DNA from: PFL42 sp963789825
Lineage (GTDB): Bacteria > Chloroflexota > Anaerolineae > Anaerolineales > E44-bin32
Length of the DNA: 64,000 nucleotides
Assembly: GCA_963789825.1 (NCBI GenBank)
Contig: CAWBME010000005.1
Span: forward strand, 186,001 to 250,000
Reading direction: 5' to 3'
The translations under genes were made by a program, and so were the position numbers. Positions 48,859-60,856 of the stretch are shown here, piece by piece; within the stretch, counting starts at the first letter, position 1, and each line of letters starts with the position of its first letter. A model generated the notes under the pieces. The model searched no databases. It was given only the letters and a program-made list of their open reading frames with translations, and was not told where the DNA came from.

Positions 48859-48901
48859 GGTTAACACACGCTGGACAATATGTTAACTAACTTAACACAC
48901 G
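48859..48901. promoter_or_regulatory. Repeated TTAACACACG sites, candidate ROK operator
   Basis: TTAACACACG occurs twice in direct orientation (48861 and 48892) with a GTTAAC palindrome between, immediately upstream of the operon's -35 box. The block is strikingly AT-rich for this genome. Binding by the ROK protein is inferred from position. Confidence 0.55.
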
Positions 48902-48982
48902 AATTGCCCGGGCAGGGGTGCCGGTCGGCGGGCGGGTCGCCGGCCGGACTTCGGTCTGGCTGGCGGCAGACGCCAAGTCCGC

Positions 48983-48988
48983 TATAAT
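48983..48988 (+). promoter_or_regulatory. -10 box for dnaE
   Basis: A perfect TATAAT stands about 50 bases before the dnaE start codon. No good -35 hexamer is visible at 17 bases, so an activator or weak promoter is possible. Confidence 0.5.
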
Positions 48989-49036
48989 CGGGAGCGTGAT
49001 CCTGACTCGCTCACAGGGTCGCACTCAAACTCATCG

Positions 49037-52000
49037 ATGTCTTTCGTACACCTTCACGTTCACTCGGAGTTCTCACTGCTGGATGGGCTGAGCCGGATTC
49101 CGGCCCTTGTCCAGCGGGCGCGCGAACTCGAGATGCCGGCCCTCGCCCTCACCGATCACGGGGCGATGTTTGGCGTGGTGGATTTCTACCACGCCGCCCA
49201 TAAGGCGGGCATCAAGCCGATCATCGGCATGGAAGCCTACCTGGCGCCCAACGGCATGCGCGACCGCGACCCGGGGCGCGACGGACGCGCCTTCCACCTG
49301 CTGTTGCTGGCCGAGAACGACACCGGCTACCGCAACCTGCTGGCGATCGCCACAGCCTCCCAGCTCGAGGGCTTCTACTACCGGCCGCGCATCGATCATG
49401 ACTACCTGGCGGCACATGCCGCAGGCTTGATTTGCACCACCGGCTGCTTGTCGGGTGAGGTCCCGCGGGCGCTGATCGAGGGCCGGGAGCAGACGGCCCG
49501 CAGCCGGCTGGACTGGTACTTCCAAGTCTTCGGGCGCGAGCAGTTCTTCATCGAGCTGCAACATCACGAGCTACCGGAGCTGCCGGCCGTTAACCGCCAG
49601 TTGCTTGAGCTCGGCGCCCACTATGGCGCGCAGTTCATCGCCACCAACGATGTGCACTACATCAACCCACAGGATGCCGAGCTGCAGGACATCCTGCTGT
49701 GCATCCAGACGGGTTCGATCCGATCCGACCCCGACCGGATGCGGATGACCGATCCCTCCTACTATCTGCGAACGCCGCAGGAGATGCTGGCCTTGTTCGG
49801 GCACGTGCCGGGTGCGATTGACAATACGCTGGCGATCGCCGAGCGCTGCAGCGTCGACCTGGGCTTCAAGGGCTACCGCCTGCCGGCCTTCCCGCTGCCG
49901 CAGGGCGAGACGTCGGCGGCCTTCCTGCGCCGGCTGTGCGCCGAGGGAATGCGGCGCCGCTTTGGCGATCGCGTTTCCGAACCGGCCCTCGGCGAACGTC
50001 TTGAGTATGAGCTGGGTGTCATCGCCCAGATGGGATTCGAGACCTACTTCCTGATCGTGTGGGACCTGTGCCGCTTCGCCCGCGAACAGGGGATCTGGTA
50101 CAACGCCCGCGGCTCGGCTGCCGGGTCAATCGTTGCCTACGCCCTCGAGATCACCCTGGTCGATCCCTTGCAGCATGGCCTGATCTTCGAGCGCTTTCTC
50201 AATCCGGGCCGGGTCTCGATGCCCGACATCGATCTGGACTTCCAGGACGACAAGCGCCACCTGGTGCTGGAGTACGCGGCCCTCAAGTACGGCCGCGATC
50301 ATGTCGCCCAGATCATCACCTTCGGCACGCTGGGCGCGCGTGCCGCCATCCGTGACGTCGGCCGGGTGATGGATATCCCGCTGCCCGAGGTCGACCGGGT
50401 GGCCAAGCTGGTGCCCAACATCCCCGGCAAGCCGGTGACCATCCCCGAGGCGCTGGAGACCGTCAGCGCCTTTCGGGAGGCCGCCGAGGGGGCGCCCTAC
50501 CTCAAGGAGATGGTCGACATCGCCTCCCGCCTGGAGGGCGTGGCGCGCAACGCCGGCACCCACGCCGCCGGCGTGATCATCACCGACCGGCCGATCACCG
50601 AGTACATCCCGCTGCATCGTCCCACCAAGGGCAACCAGGAGGACGGCGCCATCGGCGCCGTCACCCAGTTCGAGATGCAGGTGCTGGACATGCTCGGCCT
50701 GCTCAAGGTCGATTTCCTCGGGCTGTCCACGCTGACGGTGATGGAGCGCGCGTGTGACCTGATCCGGCAGCGCCACGACGTGGCGCTCGACATTCACACC
50801 ATCCCGCTCGACGACTCAACGACCTACGATCTGCTCGGCCGGGGAGACGTCTTGGGCGTGTTCCAGGTAGAAGGCGCCGGGATGCGGCGCTACCTGATGG
50901 AGATGAAGCCGCGCGTGCTGGCGCATGTCACGGCGATGGTCGCCCTCTACCGCCCGGGGCCGATGGAATTCATCCCGGCCTATATCCGGCGCATGCACGG
51001 GAAGGAAGCCGTCCACTACCGACATCCTGCGCTGCAGCCGATCTTGGAAGAGACCTACGGCATCACGGTCTACCAGGAACAGATCATGTACACCGCCATG
51101 CAACTGGCGGGCTACAGTGCGGCCGAGGCCGATAACCTGCGCAAGTCGGTGGCCAAGAAGAAGGCGGAGGCACTGCACCAGGAGCGGGACAAGTTCGTGC
51201 AGGGCGCCGTTGGTCAGGGTGTGCCCCAGGCCACGGCCGACGCGATCTTCGATGATTGGGAAGCTTTCGCCCGCTACGGCTTCCCCAAAGGCCACGCCGC
51301 CGACTACGCCGTGATCTGTGTGGAAACCGCCTACCTGAAGGCGCACTTTCCCGTCGAGTACATGACGGCGCTGATGTCGGTCTTCCACGATGACACCGAC
51401 AAGGTGGCGCTGTACATCGCCGATGCGCGGCGCTCGGGATTCGATGTGCTTGGGCCGGACGTGAATGCCTCGCGCCTGGACTTTGTCATCGAGGATCGAG
51501 CCGCAGGCAAGCCCGCCATCCGCTACGGGTTGGGGGCGATCAAGAACGTCGGCGTCGGCGCGGCGGAGGCGATCCTGCAGGCGCGCCAGGAGCAGGGCGC
51601 CTTCGGCTCGGTGGAGGAGCTGGCGCGCCAGGTCGACCTGCGCCACGTGGGCAAGCGGGCGCTGGAGAGCCTGGTGCGGGTCGGCGCATTCGACAGCCTG
51701 GGCGACCGGACGGCGATCCTCGAGTTGCTCGACCGGATCATGGCCGTCTCGGCGGCGCACTACCGCGCCCGCGAGGTCGGACAGCTGACGTTGTTCGGCG
51801 CCGACACCGGTGTCGCCGAACACATCGAGCTGCCGCCGGCTTCGGCCACGGTCACGCGCCGGGAGCAGCTGACCTGGGAGAAAGAACTGCTCGGCGTGTA
51901 CGTCTCCGACCACCCGCTCACGCCGTACATGCACGAGCTGCGGGAGCTGGTCTCGCACTACAGCGCCGAGCTGCGCGAGGCGGAGCAGGGTGCGGCGGTC

Positions 52001-52753
52001 TCGGTCGCCGGCGAGGTCAGCCGGATTCGCACCTTCCAGACGCGCAATGGGCGTGAGATGGCGTTTGTCACGTTGGAGGACCTGCAGGGACTGTTCGAGG
52101 TCGTGGTCTTTGCCCGCACCTGGCAGAAGGTGGCAGAGTGGATCGAGCCGGGCGGGGTGGTGTTGGTGCGCGGCAAGGTCGACAGCGAACGCGGCGAGCC
52201 CAAGGTGCTGGCTGACGAGATCACGCGCGAGATTCGTCTGGTGCGTTCAGCCGAGCCGACGCCGGTGGTGGACGAGGCGTGGCTCGTTCCCGATGAGGCG
52301 CGGATTGACGATCCGATTCTGGTTGCCGCCGCGGCCCCTGCCCACCTGCCGTCCAGGGAGCCGCCAGCGCCCTCCGCCGCGCCCGGGCTGACGCCAGCCG
52401 CGCCTGCCTCCCCGGCGCCGATCCTTCCGCCCGAATCTCCTCCGGCCGAGGAGCAGGCCTTCCCGACAACGACAGCCCTACGCCGGGAGGCCTCCGACCT
52501 GCATATGCTGACGCTGGTCATCCGCTCCACCGGCGACAAGGAACGCGATGCCCGGCGCCTGCGCCGGGTGCATGGCCTGCTGCTCTCCTATCCGGGACGA
52601 GACCGGTTCGCCTTCCTGGTGTATGAGGCCGCCCGCCACTACAACCTCGAGTTCCCCAACGCCACGACCGGCTACTGCAAGGACCTGCACGCCCAGCTGT
52701 TGGCGCTGCTCGGAGAGGGCAACCTGCGTATCGAGCCGCTGCGCCTGCAATGA
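49037..52753 (+). CDS. dnaE: DNA polymerase III alpha subunit DnaE
   Basis: The chromosomal replicase catalytic subunit. The PHP domain starts at once with FVHLHVHSEFSLLDGLSRIP and includes ALALTDHGAMFGVVDFY and ICTTGCLSGEVPRAL. The palm carries GSAAGSIVAYALEIT and the catalytic PDIDLDF (about 396). The fingers/beta-binding parts include YRPGPMEFIPAYI and FPKGHAADYAV. An OB fold (VSVAGEVSRIRTFQTRNGRE, near 988) and a C-terminal domain close the 1238-residue protein. It is intact, in contrast to the indel-rich mal genes next to it. Confidence 0.98.
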   Translation: MSFVHLHVHSEFSLLDGLSRIPALVQRARELEMPALALTDHGAMFGVVDFYHAAHKAGIKPIIGMEAYLAPNGMRDRDPGRDGRAFHLLLLAENDTGYRNLLAIATASQLEGFYYRPRIDHDYLAAHAAGLICTTGCLSGEVPRALIEGREQTARSRLDWYFQVFGREQFFIELQHHELPELPAVNRQLLELGAHYGAQFIATNDVHYINPQDAELQDILLCIQTGSIRSDPDRMRMTDPSYYLRTPQEMLALFGHVPGAIDNTLAIAERCSVDLGFKGYRLPAFPLPQGETSAAFLRRLCAEGMRRRFGDRVSEPALGERLEYELGVIAQMGFETYFLIVWDLCRFAREQGIWYNARGSAAGSIVAYALEITLVDPLQHGLIFERFLNPGRVSMPDIDLDFQDDKRHLVLEYAALKYGRDHVAQIITFGTLGARAAIRDVGRVMDIPLPEVDRVAKLVPNIPGKPVTIPEALETVSAFREAAEGAPYLKEMVDIASRLEGVARNAGTHAAGVIITDRPITEYIPLHRPTKGNQEDGAIGAVTQFEMQVLDMLGLLKVDFLGLSTLTVMERACDLIRQRHDVALDIHTIPLDDSTTYDLLGRGDVLGVFQVEGAGMRRYLMEMKPRVLAHVTAMVALYRPGPMEFIPAYIRRMHGKEAVHYRHPALQPILEETYGITVYQEQIMYTAMQLAGYSAAEADNLRKSVAKKKAEALHQERDKFVQGAVGQGVPQATADAIFDDWEAFARYGFPKGHAADYAVICVETAYLKAHFPVEYMTALMSVFHDDTDKVALYIADARRSGFDVLGPDVNASRLDFVIEDRAAGKPAIRYGLGAIKNVGVGAAEAILQARQEQGAFGSVEELARQVDLRHVGKRALESLVRVGAFDSLGDRTAILELLDRIMAVSAAHYRAREVGQLTLFGADTGVAEHIELPPASATVTRREQLTWEKELLGVYVSDHPLTPYMHELRELVSHYSAELREAEQGAAVSVAGEVSRIRTFQTRNGREMAFVTLEDLQGLFEVVVFARTWQKVAEWIEPGGVVLVRGKVDSERGEPKVLADEITREIRLVRSAEPTPVVDEAWLVPDEARIDDPILVAAAAPAHLPSREPPAPSAAPGLTPAAPASPAPILPPESPPAEEQAFPTTTALRREASDLHMLTLVIRSTGDKERDARRLRRVHGLLLSYPGRDRFAFLVYEAARHYNLEFPNATTGYCKDLHAQLLALLGEGNLRIEPLRLQ

Positions 52754-52824
52754 GAGCTGGCTTGAGGCGCTCCGGCCTGGGCGCCGGCCCGTACACCCCA
52801 CGCTCCCTCAATCACCCACGCAGG

Positions 52825-53823
52825 ATGACCGGCACCTTCTCGATCGTTGCCATGGACGCCGAGCGACGGGAGTGGGGCGTGGCGGTGGCTTCGCGCGTTC
52901 TGGATGTCGGCTACATCGTTCCCTGGATGCAGGCCGAGGTCGGAGCGGTCGCCACGCAGGCCCTCACGAATCCGCACTTGGGCCCATGGGCGCTTCAGGC
53001 GCTGAGCGCAGGCGCCGATGCGCGCCAGGCGTTGCAGGACATCCTGGCGCGCGATCCCGACGCCGCCGTGCGCCAGGTTGGCCTCGTCGACCGCGACGGC
53101 CAAGCGGCGGCCCACACCGGCTCGGGCACGCTCGCCTGGTCCGGCCACCGCACGGCCAAGGGCGTCAGCGTGCAGGGCAACATTCTGGTCGGCCCCGAGG
53201 TCGTGGATAGCATGCTGCGAACGTTTCAGGCGGCCTCCGGGCCACTTGCCGAGCGGCTGCTGTTGGCGCTCGAGGCAGGCGAGCAGGCTGGCGGCGATCG
53301 GCGCGGCAAGCAGTCGGCAGCGTTGCAGATCGTTCGCCGGCAGGGGGGCTATCAGGGCGTCGACGATCGACTGGTCGATCTGAAGGTTGTCGATCAGGCC
53401 GAGCCGGTGGCCGAGCTCCGGCGTCTGTACAACCAGTGGAAGTTCGCGTTTCTGGTGGAGGCCTACTGTCGGTTGGCGGAGGCGGAGCCAGCCCACGGGC
53501 CGGTTCTCATGGGCAGCGTGCGCACGTTGCTCGACGAGGCGCTGCAATCGTCGCAAACCAGCGCCGAGGTGTTCAACGAGCTGGCCTGGCATCTTGCGCT
53601 GCGCAAGAAGTACCCGGAGGAAACGCTGCGGGCGGCACAGCGAGCGCAAGAGCTTGCGCCCGAGGATCCGAATGTCCTCGACACGCTGGCCGAGGCCTGG
53701 TTCGCCGCAGGCGACCCCGGCACGGCGGCGGGTTGGGAAGAACAGGCGCTGCGCTGCGCCCCGGAGAATGAGTTCTTCCAGCGGCAGCTCGAACGGTTCA
53801 GGGGGACGGGCAGCCCGGCCTGA
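52825..53823 (+). CDS. DUF1028 (Ntn-hydrolase-like) protein with TPR tail
   Basis: I start at MTGTFSIVAMDAERREWGVAVA, the family's conserved beginning. The DUF1028 domain runs to about residue 215 with VGAVATQALTNPHLGPWAL, SVQGNILVGPEVVDSM and QSAALQIVRRQGGYQGVDDRLVDLKVVD. The C-terminal part (about 225-325) is TPR-like (NELAWHLALRKKYPEETLRAAQRA, PNVLDTLAEAWFAAGDPGTAAG). The fold resembles Ntn hydrolases, but no activity is established. It follows dnaE by 71 bases. Confidence 0.85.
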   Translation: MTGTFSIVAMDAERREWGVAVASRVLDVGYIVPWMQAEVGAVATQALTNPHLGPWALQALSAGADARQALQDILARDPDAAVRQVGLVDRDGQAAAHTGSGTLAWSGHRTAKGVSVQGNILVGPEVVDSMLRTFQAASGPLAERLLLALEAGEQAGGDRRGKQSAALQIVRRQGGYQGVDDRLVDLKVVDQAEPVAELRRLYNQWKFAFLVEAYCRLAEAEPAHGPVLMGSVRTLLDEALQSSQTSAEVFNELAWHLALRKKYPEETLRAAQRAQELAPEDPNVLDTLAEAWFAAGDPGTAAGWEEQALRCAPENEFFQRQLERFRGTGSPA

Positions 53824-53904
53824 CCTCCGGTGCGGACGCCGAACCCGGCACGGTATCCCCGCTGCGGTAGGCCGCGGCGTAGCTTTCGAACTCGAGGAGA
53901 CATG

Positions 53905-55050
<1,146 letters not shown>

Positions 55051-55081
55051 TGGTCTGCTTGTCGGATCGATCGTGAGTGCG

Positions 55082-55108
55082 CTGCGTGCGGGGGATACCC
55101 GCACGCAG
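55082..55108 (+). terminator. Terminator hairpin after phosphofructokinase
   Basis: CTGCGTGCGGG and CCCGCACGCAG form an 11-bp perfect stem with a 5-base loop about 30 bases after the stop codon; TCGATTCTGG follows. Confidence 0.65.
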
Positions 55109-55249
55109 TCGATTCTGGCGGCCGGTCTCTCCACCTGGCAGAGGAAGGACATCGAGGGGCTGGGCGACCTTCTCCGACAGTGCCCACCCTGACGCGGCGC
55201 AGCGGGGCATCTCCGACCGGTATCAGCCGACCCATGGGCAGGAAGCGAG

Positions 55250-55439
55250 CAGATCCCTCGGCCTAAGGGCGGCCTCGGGATGACAGAGGCGCTGTCATCC
55301 CGAGCACCCGCCCCGCAGCGAAGAGGAGCGGTGCCATTTCCTGACCGGGAGAAAGAAGATCCCTTGGCCAAAGGCCAGCCTCGAGATGACATGGCTCACA
55401 AGGATGTCATCCCGAGCGCCTGCCCCGCAGCGAAGCGGA
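55250..55439. repeat. Two copies of a dispersed palindromic repeat
   Basis: Unit 1 (about 55250-55323) and unit 2 (about 55356-55439) share AGATCCCT(C/T)GGCC, a CCTCG(G/A)GATGACA...TGTCATCCCGAG inverted pair, and CCCGCAGCGAAG. This is the 'TCATCCCGAG / GGATCCCTCG' class of short intergenic repeat found in many bacterial genomes. The rest of the 520-base gap between the phosphofructokinase and radical SAM genes holds no gene I can support. Confidence 0.75.
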
Positions 55440-55570
55440 GGGGAAGCGAGGGATCCGCTTTCCTCTCGCCGAGCGACTCCCCAACCGGCATTCGGGAGGC
55501 CGTCACCCAGGCTCGGGTTGAGGCGCGAGCGGGCGGAGCGTGAGGCGCAGAGGCCTCCTTGCGTGTGAGC

Positions 55571-56584
55571 CTAGCGTGAGCAGAGCGAGAGGCGGGTCAG
55601 GCCGGCGCGTTCGGCTGCCTGCCAGGCGGAGCGGTATTCCCCGCTGGTCACCCGCCGCCGCAGCTCCGGGATCTCGTGGGCGCGGTGGGCTGGCCGGTAC
55701 TGGTCCATCAGGTTCAGTGCCGTGTTCGGAGAGATCTCGCTGGCCAGGAAGCGTACGATGCGTTCGGTCCCGGCCAACCCCCCAGGCAGCACCAGGTGGC
55801 GAACCAGGAGCCCGCGTCGGGCCAGGCCGTGCTCGTCCAATTCGAGATCGCCCACCTGGCGGTGCATGGCGCGGACGGCGTCGGCGTTGACCGAGGGGTA
55901 CGCCTCAGCGCCCGAGAGCCGTGAACCCACCTCAGCGTTGGCGTACTTCATATCGGGCATGTAGATGTCGACCACGCCGTCGAGCAGGTCCAGCGCCTCG
56001 AGCGAGTCGTAACCGCCGGTGTTGTAGACCAGCGGCAGCCGCAGGCCGCGCCCGGCGGCCTCGGCAACGGCCTCCAGGATCATCGGCAGGACGTGGGTCG
56101 GCGACACCAGGTTGAGGTTGTGACATCCCCTCGCCTGCAGCCAGAGCATGACCTCCGCCAGTTCGGCGGCCGGCGTCAGGCTGCCGGCTTGCGACTGGCT
56201 GATGTCGGCATTCTGACAGAAGACGCAGTGCAGGTTGCAGGATCCGAAGAAGATCGTGCCTGAGCCTGCCCAGCCGCGCAGGACGTCTTCCTCTCCGTGG
56301 TGGGGTCCATAGGAGGCCAGGCGGGCGACGGTGCCCGTGCGGCAGCCGCCGAGCTGGCTGCGTCGGTCGACTCGGCAGCCTCGTCCGCACAAGTTGCATG
56401 CCAGCAGCGCCTGGCGGGCCTGTGCCACCCGATGCGCCAGCGTTCCGTTGGCATGCAGCCGCAGGTAGGCCGGCGTGAAGGAGGCGTGATCGGGAACTTG
56501 GGGCGAGGCCTGGCCTGCTCCTTGCATCATTCGGAGTACCGCCGCGGGGTGTGGCGGTGTGACCGAGGGAGGCGCAGGATCCAT
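55571..56584 (-). CDS. Radical SAM protein, PflA-like (COG1313 type)
   Basis: The CxxxCxxC cluster motif is GSCNLHCVFCQNADIS (about residue 113). Before it lies an additional cysteine set, ACNLCGRGCRVDRR...GGCRTG, typical of this PflA-related branch. LQARGCHNLNLVSPTHVLPMI, YNTGGYDSLEALDLLDGVVDIYMPDMKY and LLVRHLVLPGGLAGT follow. Members of the group have no agreed function; some relate to AmmeMemoRadiSam systems. The start could be the first Met or MMQGAGQ 18 codons in. It is divergent from a small gene. Confidence 0.85.
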   Translation of the reverse strand: MDPAPPSVTPPHPAAVLRMMQGAGQASPQVPDHASFTPAYLRLHANGTLAHRVAQARQALLACNLCGRGCRVDRRSQLGGCRTGTVARLASYGPHHGEEDVLRGWAGSGTIFFGSCNLHCVFCQNADISQSQAGSLTPAAELAEVMLWLQARGCHNLNLVSPTHVLPMILEAVAEAAGRGLRLPLVYNTGGYDSLEALDLLDGVVDIYMPDMKYANAEVGSRLSGAEAYPSVNADAVRAMHRQVGDLELDEHGLARRGLLVRHLVLPGGLAGTERIVRFLASEISPNTALNLMDQYRPAHRAHEIPELRRRVTSGEYRSAWQAAERAGLTRLSLCSR

Positions 56585-56889
56585 GTCGACCTACTTCCAC
56601 GATGCCCGCGTGCTCGCAGAAACGATCGACTCGCTGTGCGAGCCCTATCGCCAGAACACCATCGAGTGGCTCGAGTTCTTGCACGCGGCGCCCGATGCGT
56701 GAGCCGCGCACGGACTTGTTGATGTTCCTGCACGGTCTGCATCCCGTCGTGCGTGAGAGCTTCTTGCGCTACACGGGGCAGATCCTGCGCGAGGCGGTGC
56801 ACTACTTCGGCGTGCCCCAAGGCGCGTGGGAGCCGGTGGTGCCGCGCCGCGTCGAAGCCGGCAGCTCACCCGTCGTGCACGCCGCCTGA
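56583..56889 (+). CDS. Small hypothetical protein, one frameshift
   Basis: The first frame reads MSTYFHDARVLAETIDSLCE and PYRQNTIEWLEFLHAAPD, which looks like coding sequence. A frame change near 56695 continues it as REPRTDLLMFLHGLHPVVRESFLRYTGQILREAVHYFG. The whole would be about 100 residues, helical and soluble. I do not recognise it. It is divergent from the radical SAM gene with overlapping 5' ends. Confidence 0.5.
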
Positions 56890-56891
56890 CG

Positions 56892-57951
56892 TCAGGGGCG
56901 GCAGGCATCGGGCGGCGTGCCCGAGTAGGTCGGCTCGACGATCACCCGGGTCTCGACAAAGACGCGGCCATCCCAGGTGTGCTCGGTCGTCTGCATGGCG
57001 CAGGGGCAGCAGTTCGGTTCCCCGTACAGGAATTTGGCCTCCTTGAATTGAATCGTATCTCCCAGCTTCGCCCAGGCGCCCTTGGTGCCGGAGTGCGAGT
57101 AGACCTGGCGCACCCCGGCGCCGTCCCAAGCGTATATGTCCAGGCGCAGATCGGCGCCGGAGCCCGAGTAGCGGATGGGGATGAGCGATCAGGCTGCGGC
57201 ACTCCCCGAAGCGGTAAGGACCGGCCTCGGGTTCGATCTGCTGGATCATCGGATCCCCGCCGCTCAGGCTCCACACGTTGACCCAGCCGCCGGCCAGCCA
57301 GGTGTCCACCGCGGCGGTGCGCCCGGCGGCGCCCCCATCCTCCACCCGCACCCGCTGCTGGCTTCCGTCGCAGTTCAGGCTGATGCTGCCCGGGGCGACG
57401 GTCTCCGTCGCCAGCGGAGTGGGAAGGACGCCGCCCGGCGGGGTGGGGACTGCGCCCGGACCGCCGTACCAGTCGCACAGGTCAATGCCAGACGCCGGAT
57501 TCGACGGCCCGACCAGGAAAGGACGCAGGCTGTGGTCCGCGCAGCTGATGTCCAGGCCGCAGGGGACCGCCTGGCTGTACGATCCGCCGATCTGGGATTC
57601 CGGCAACCACACCCAGGCGTAGGCAATGTACTCGCCTTCGGGAAGCCCGAGCTCGTAGCGGTTCTGCCCGGGGGCGATGGCCATCGTCACCGTTTCTCCG
57701 CCGGAGGTCGGTTGAAAGAAGGCCGTCATCGCCGGCGTACCCTCCGCCGGGTAGCAGATCACGCCGGAAACCTCACCCAGGCGGGCGGGGGAGGCGGGTG
57801 CGAGTGGAGAGGGCGAGGGCAGGTGCTGGACGGTCGCGGCGACCGAGGTGGCAATACTCGTCTGGCCTTCCGCCGGTAGCAGACTGCAGGCGAGGGCGCT
57901 CACGGCAACCATCAGGGCAGTGATCCGGAAGGAACCAGAACGTGAGCGCAT
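56892..57951 (-). CDS. Secreted hypothetical lipoprotein, one frameshift
   Basis: A lipoprotein signal (FRITALMVAVSALACSLLPAEG) is followed by a Pro/Ser/Thr-rich linker and a cysteine-bearing beta-rich region (GEVSGVICYPAEGTPAMTAFFQPTSGG, PEGEYIAYAWV, CGLDISCADHSLRPFLVG). Near 57175 the frame changes; the C-terminal part continues as VRQVYSHSGTKGAWAKLGDTIQFKEAKFLYGEPNCCPCAM. The family is not recognised. It has the style of Chloroflexota surface lipoproteins. Confidence 0.6.
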
Positions 57952-57995
57952 CGCAGCCGGCTCCTGGCGCCGGCCGGGGCAACTCCAGGCCGGAG

Positions 57996-59675
<1,680 letters not shown>

Positions 59676-59711
59676 CGGGCCTCCTTTGGCGAGTGGGGGG
59701 GTCCAGCGCGG

Positions 59712-59720
59712 ATTATAGCA
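59712..59720 (-). promoter_or_regulatory. Extended -10 promoter for the Phe/Gln mutase
   Basis: On the minus strand TGCTATAAT is a full extended -10 element about 37 bases before the start codon. No -35 box is visible. Confidence 0.6.
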
Positions 59721-59842
59721 TCTGGCCTGGCCGGAATCCCGGCTTACAGCCGGCTTTCAAACCATCCAATCCGCCGGGCAGGCGTGGCAGAATAACAACG
59801 GAAATCTCAGTTCCCGCCGCCGGTCGGGAGCAGGAGGAAAGC

Positions 59843-60283
59843 GTGAAACCGAATGTCAAGGTCATGTTGCTAGCGGGGGGCGCATGGGCTTTCATCGGGC
59901 TGGGCCTGATGATGCTGCATTTCGGGTACGTGCCGCCGTTCAGCGAGTTCCTGGCGATCACCGTCGGGCTGTTGCTGGCCGGGATGCTGACCACGGCATT
60001 GCTGCTCGGGACGTTGTCGATCCAGCGCACGATGCTTGGACGGTGGGCGGTGCAGTTGAGCTACCTGCTCTTCGCCCCGATCGGACTGCTGACGGCGCTG
60101 TTGGCTCCGATGCCCCTGGAAGGCGCCGAGCTTGCCCTACGGCTGCTGGCGCCCTTCCTGACCGCGCTGCTCGCCAGCCTGGCGGTCGCCCTGGGAATGG
60201 GGTTGGTGGGCTTGTTCGCTGTCGGGGCGCATCAGCTGTCGGAGCGGGTTTCCGAGCGGCCGGTGCCGATCTCTCACTCGTAG
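59843..60283 (+). CDS. Hypothetical membrane protein (146 aa)
   Basis: The GTG start follows CAGGAGG. Four hydrophobic helices are visible (VMLLAGGAWAFIGLGLMMLHFG, FLAITVGLLLAGMLTTALLLG, LSYLLFAPIGLLTALLAPM, FLTALLASLAVALGMGLVGLFAVGA). No family recognised. It is divergent from the mutase and ends before a strong terminator. Confidence 0.6.
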   Translation: MKPNVKVMLLAGGAWAFIGLGLMMLHFGYVPPFSEFLAITVGLLLAGMLTTALLLGTLSIQRTMLGRWAVQLSYLLFAPIGLLTALLAPMPLEGAELALRLLAPFLTALLASLAVALGMGLVGLFAVGAHQLSERVSERPVPISHS

Positions 60284-60310
60284 TCGATCCCCTCCTCCTT
60301 GCGAAGGGAA

Positions 60311-60339
60311 CAGCCCCCGACGATGAGCGTCGGGGGCTG
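60311..60339 (+). terminator. Strong hairpin terminator
   Basis: CAGCCCCCGACG and CGTCGGGGGCTG form a 12-bp stem with a 5-base loop, then CGATTC. It lies between convergent genes and could serve both. Confidence 0.75.
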
Positions 60340-60420
60340 CGATTCATGCTCGAGGAGGCTGCCGGCGCCAGAGGGCTCTGGGCAAGCCCCCGGGGTCCGG
60401 GGAGCGCCGGGCGGAACGGC

Positions 60421-60699
60421 CTAGAAGGTGCCGATGGCCCAGGAGATCAACGCCAGGAAGCCGGCGACAAGGAACCCGGCCGCCGCCACCGTGTTGCGCT
60501 GCTTCTCCATCTTGTTGGTGATGTCGAGGTAGTTGTTGAAGTCCTTGACGAAATCCTGCAGCACCTGCGAGGCGGCTGGGTCTGCCCCGGGTTCGCTGCG
60601 GAAGTGGAAGCTCCGGATCGAAGTGCGTGACATCTGCCAGTGAACGTAGCCAAAGTAGAGAAAGACGGCGGCGAAGATCAGCCAGACGAAATACTCCAT
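60421..60699 (-). CDS. Hypothetical protein with two membrane helices (92 aa)
   Basis: The start MEYFVWLIFAAVFLYFGYVH follows AGGAGG. A helix at each end (residues 2-19 and about 70-90) flanks a charged coiled segment (ASQVLQDFVKDFNNYLDITNKMEKQRN). No family recognised. The longer upstream frame runs into the tandem repeat and is not coding. Confidence 0.6.
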   Translation of the reverse strand: MEYFVWLIFAAVFLYFGYVHWQMSRTSIRSFHFRSEPGADPAASQVLQDFVKDFNNYLDITNKMEKQRNTVAAAGFLVAGFLALISWAIGTF

Positions 60700-60856
60700 G
60701 GTCGGCCTCCTGTGGCCCGAAGTCGTTGGTTGAGCATACTGTAGAACCAGGATGCAGGCAACTGCTCCGAAGGCACTAGCCTGAAGTGCGCCGGGGGATG
60801 CCGCCTCACCGGGGAAAGGAGCATGCCAGACTCGGCCGGCGAGTGGGCGGTGCCTG

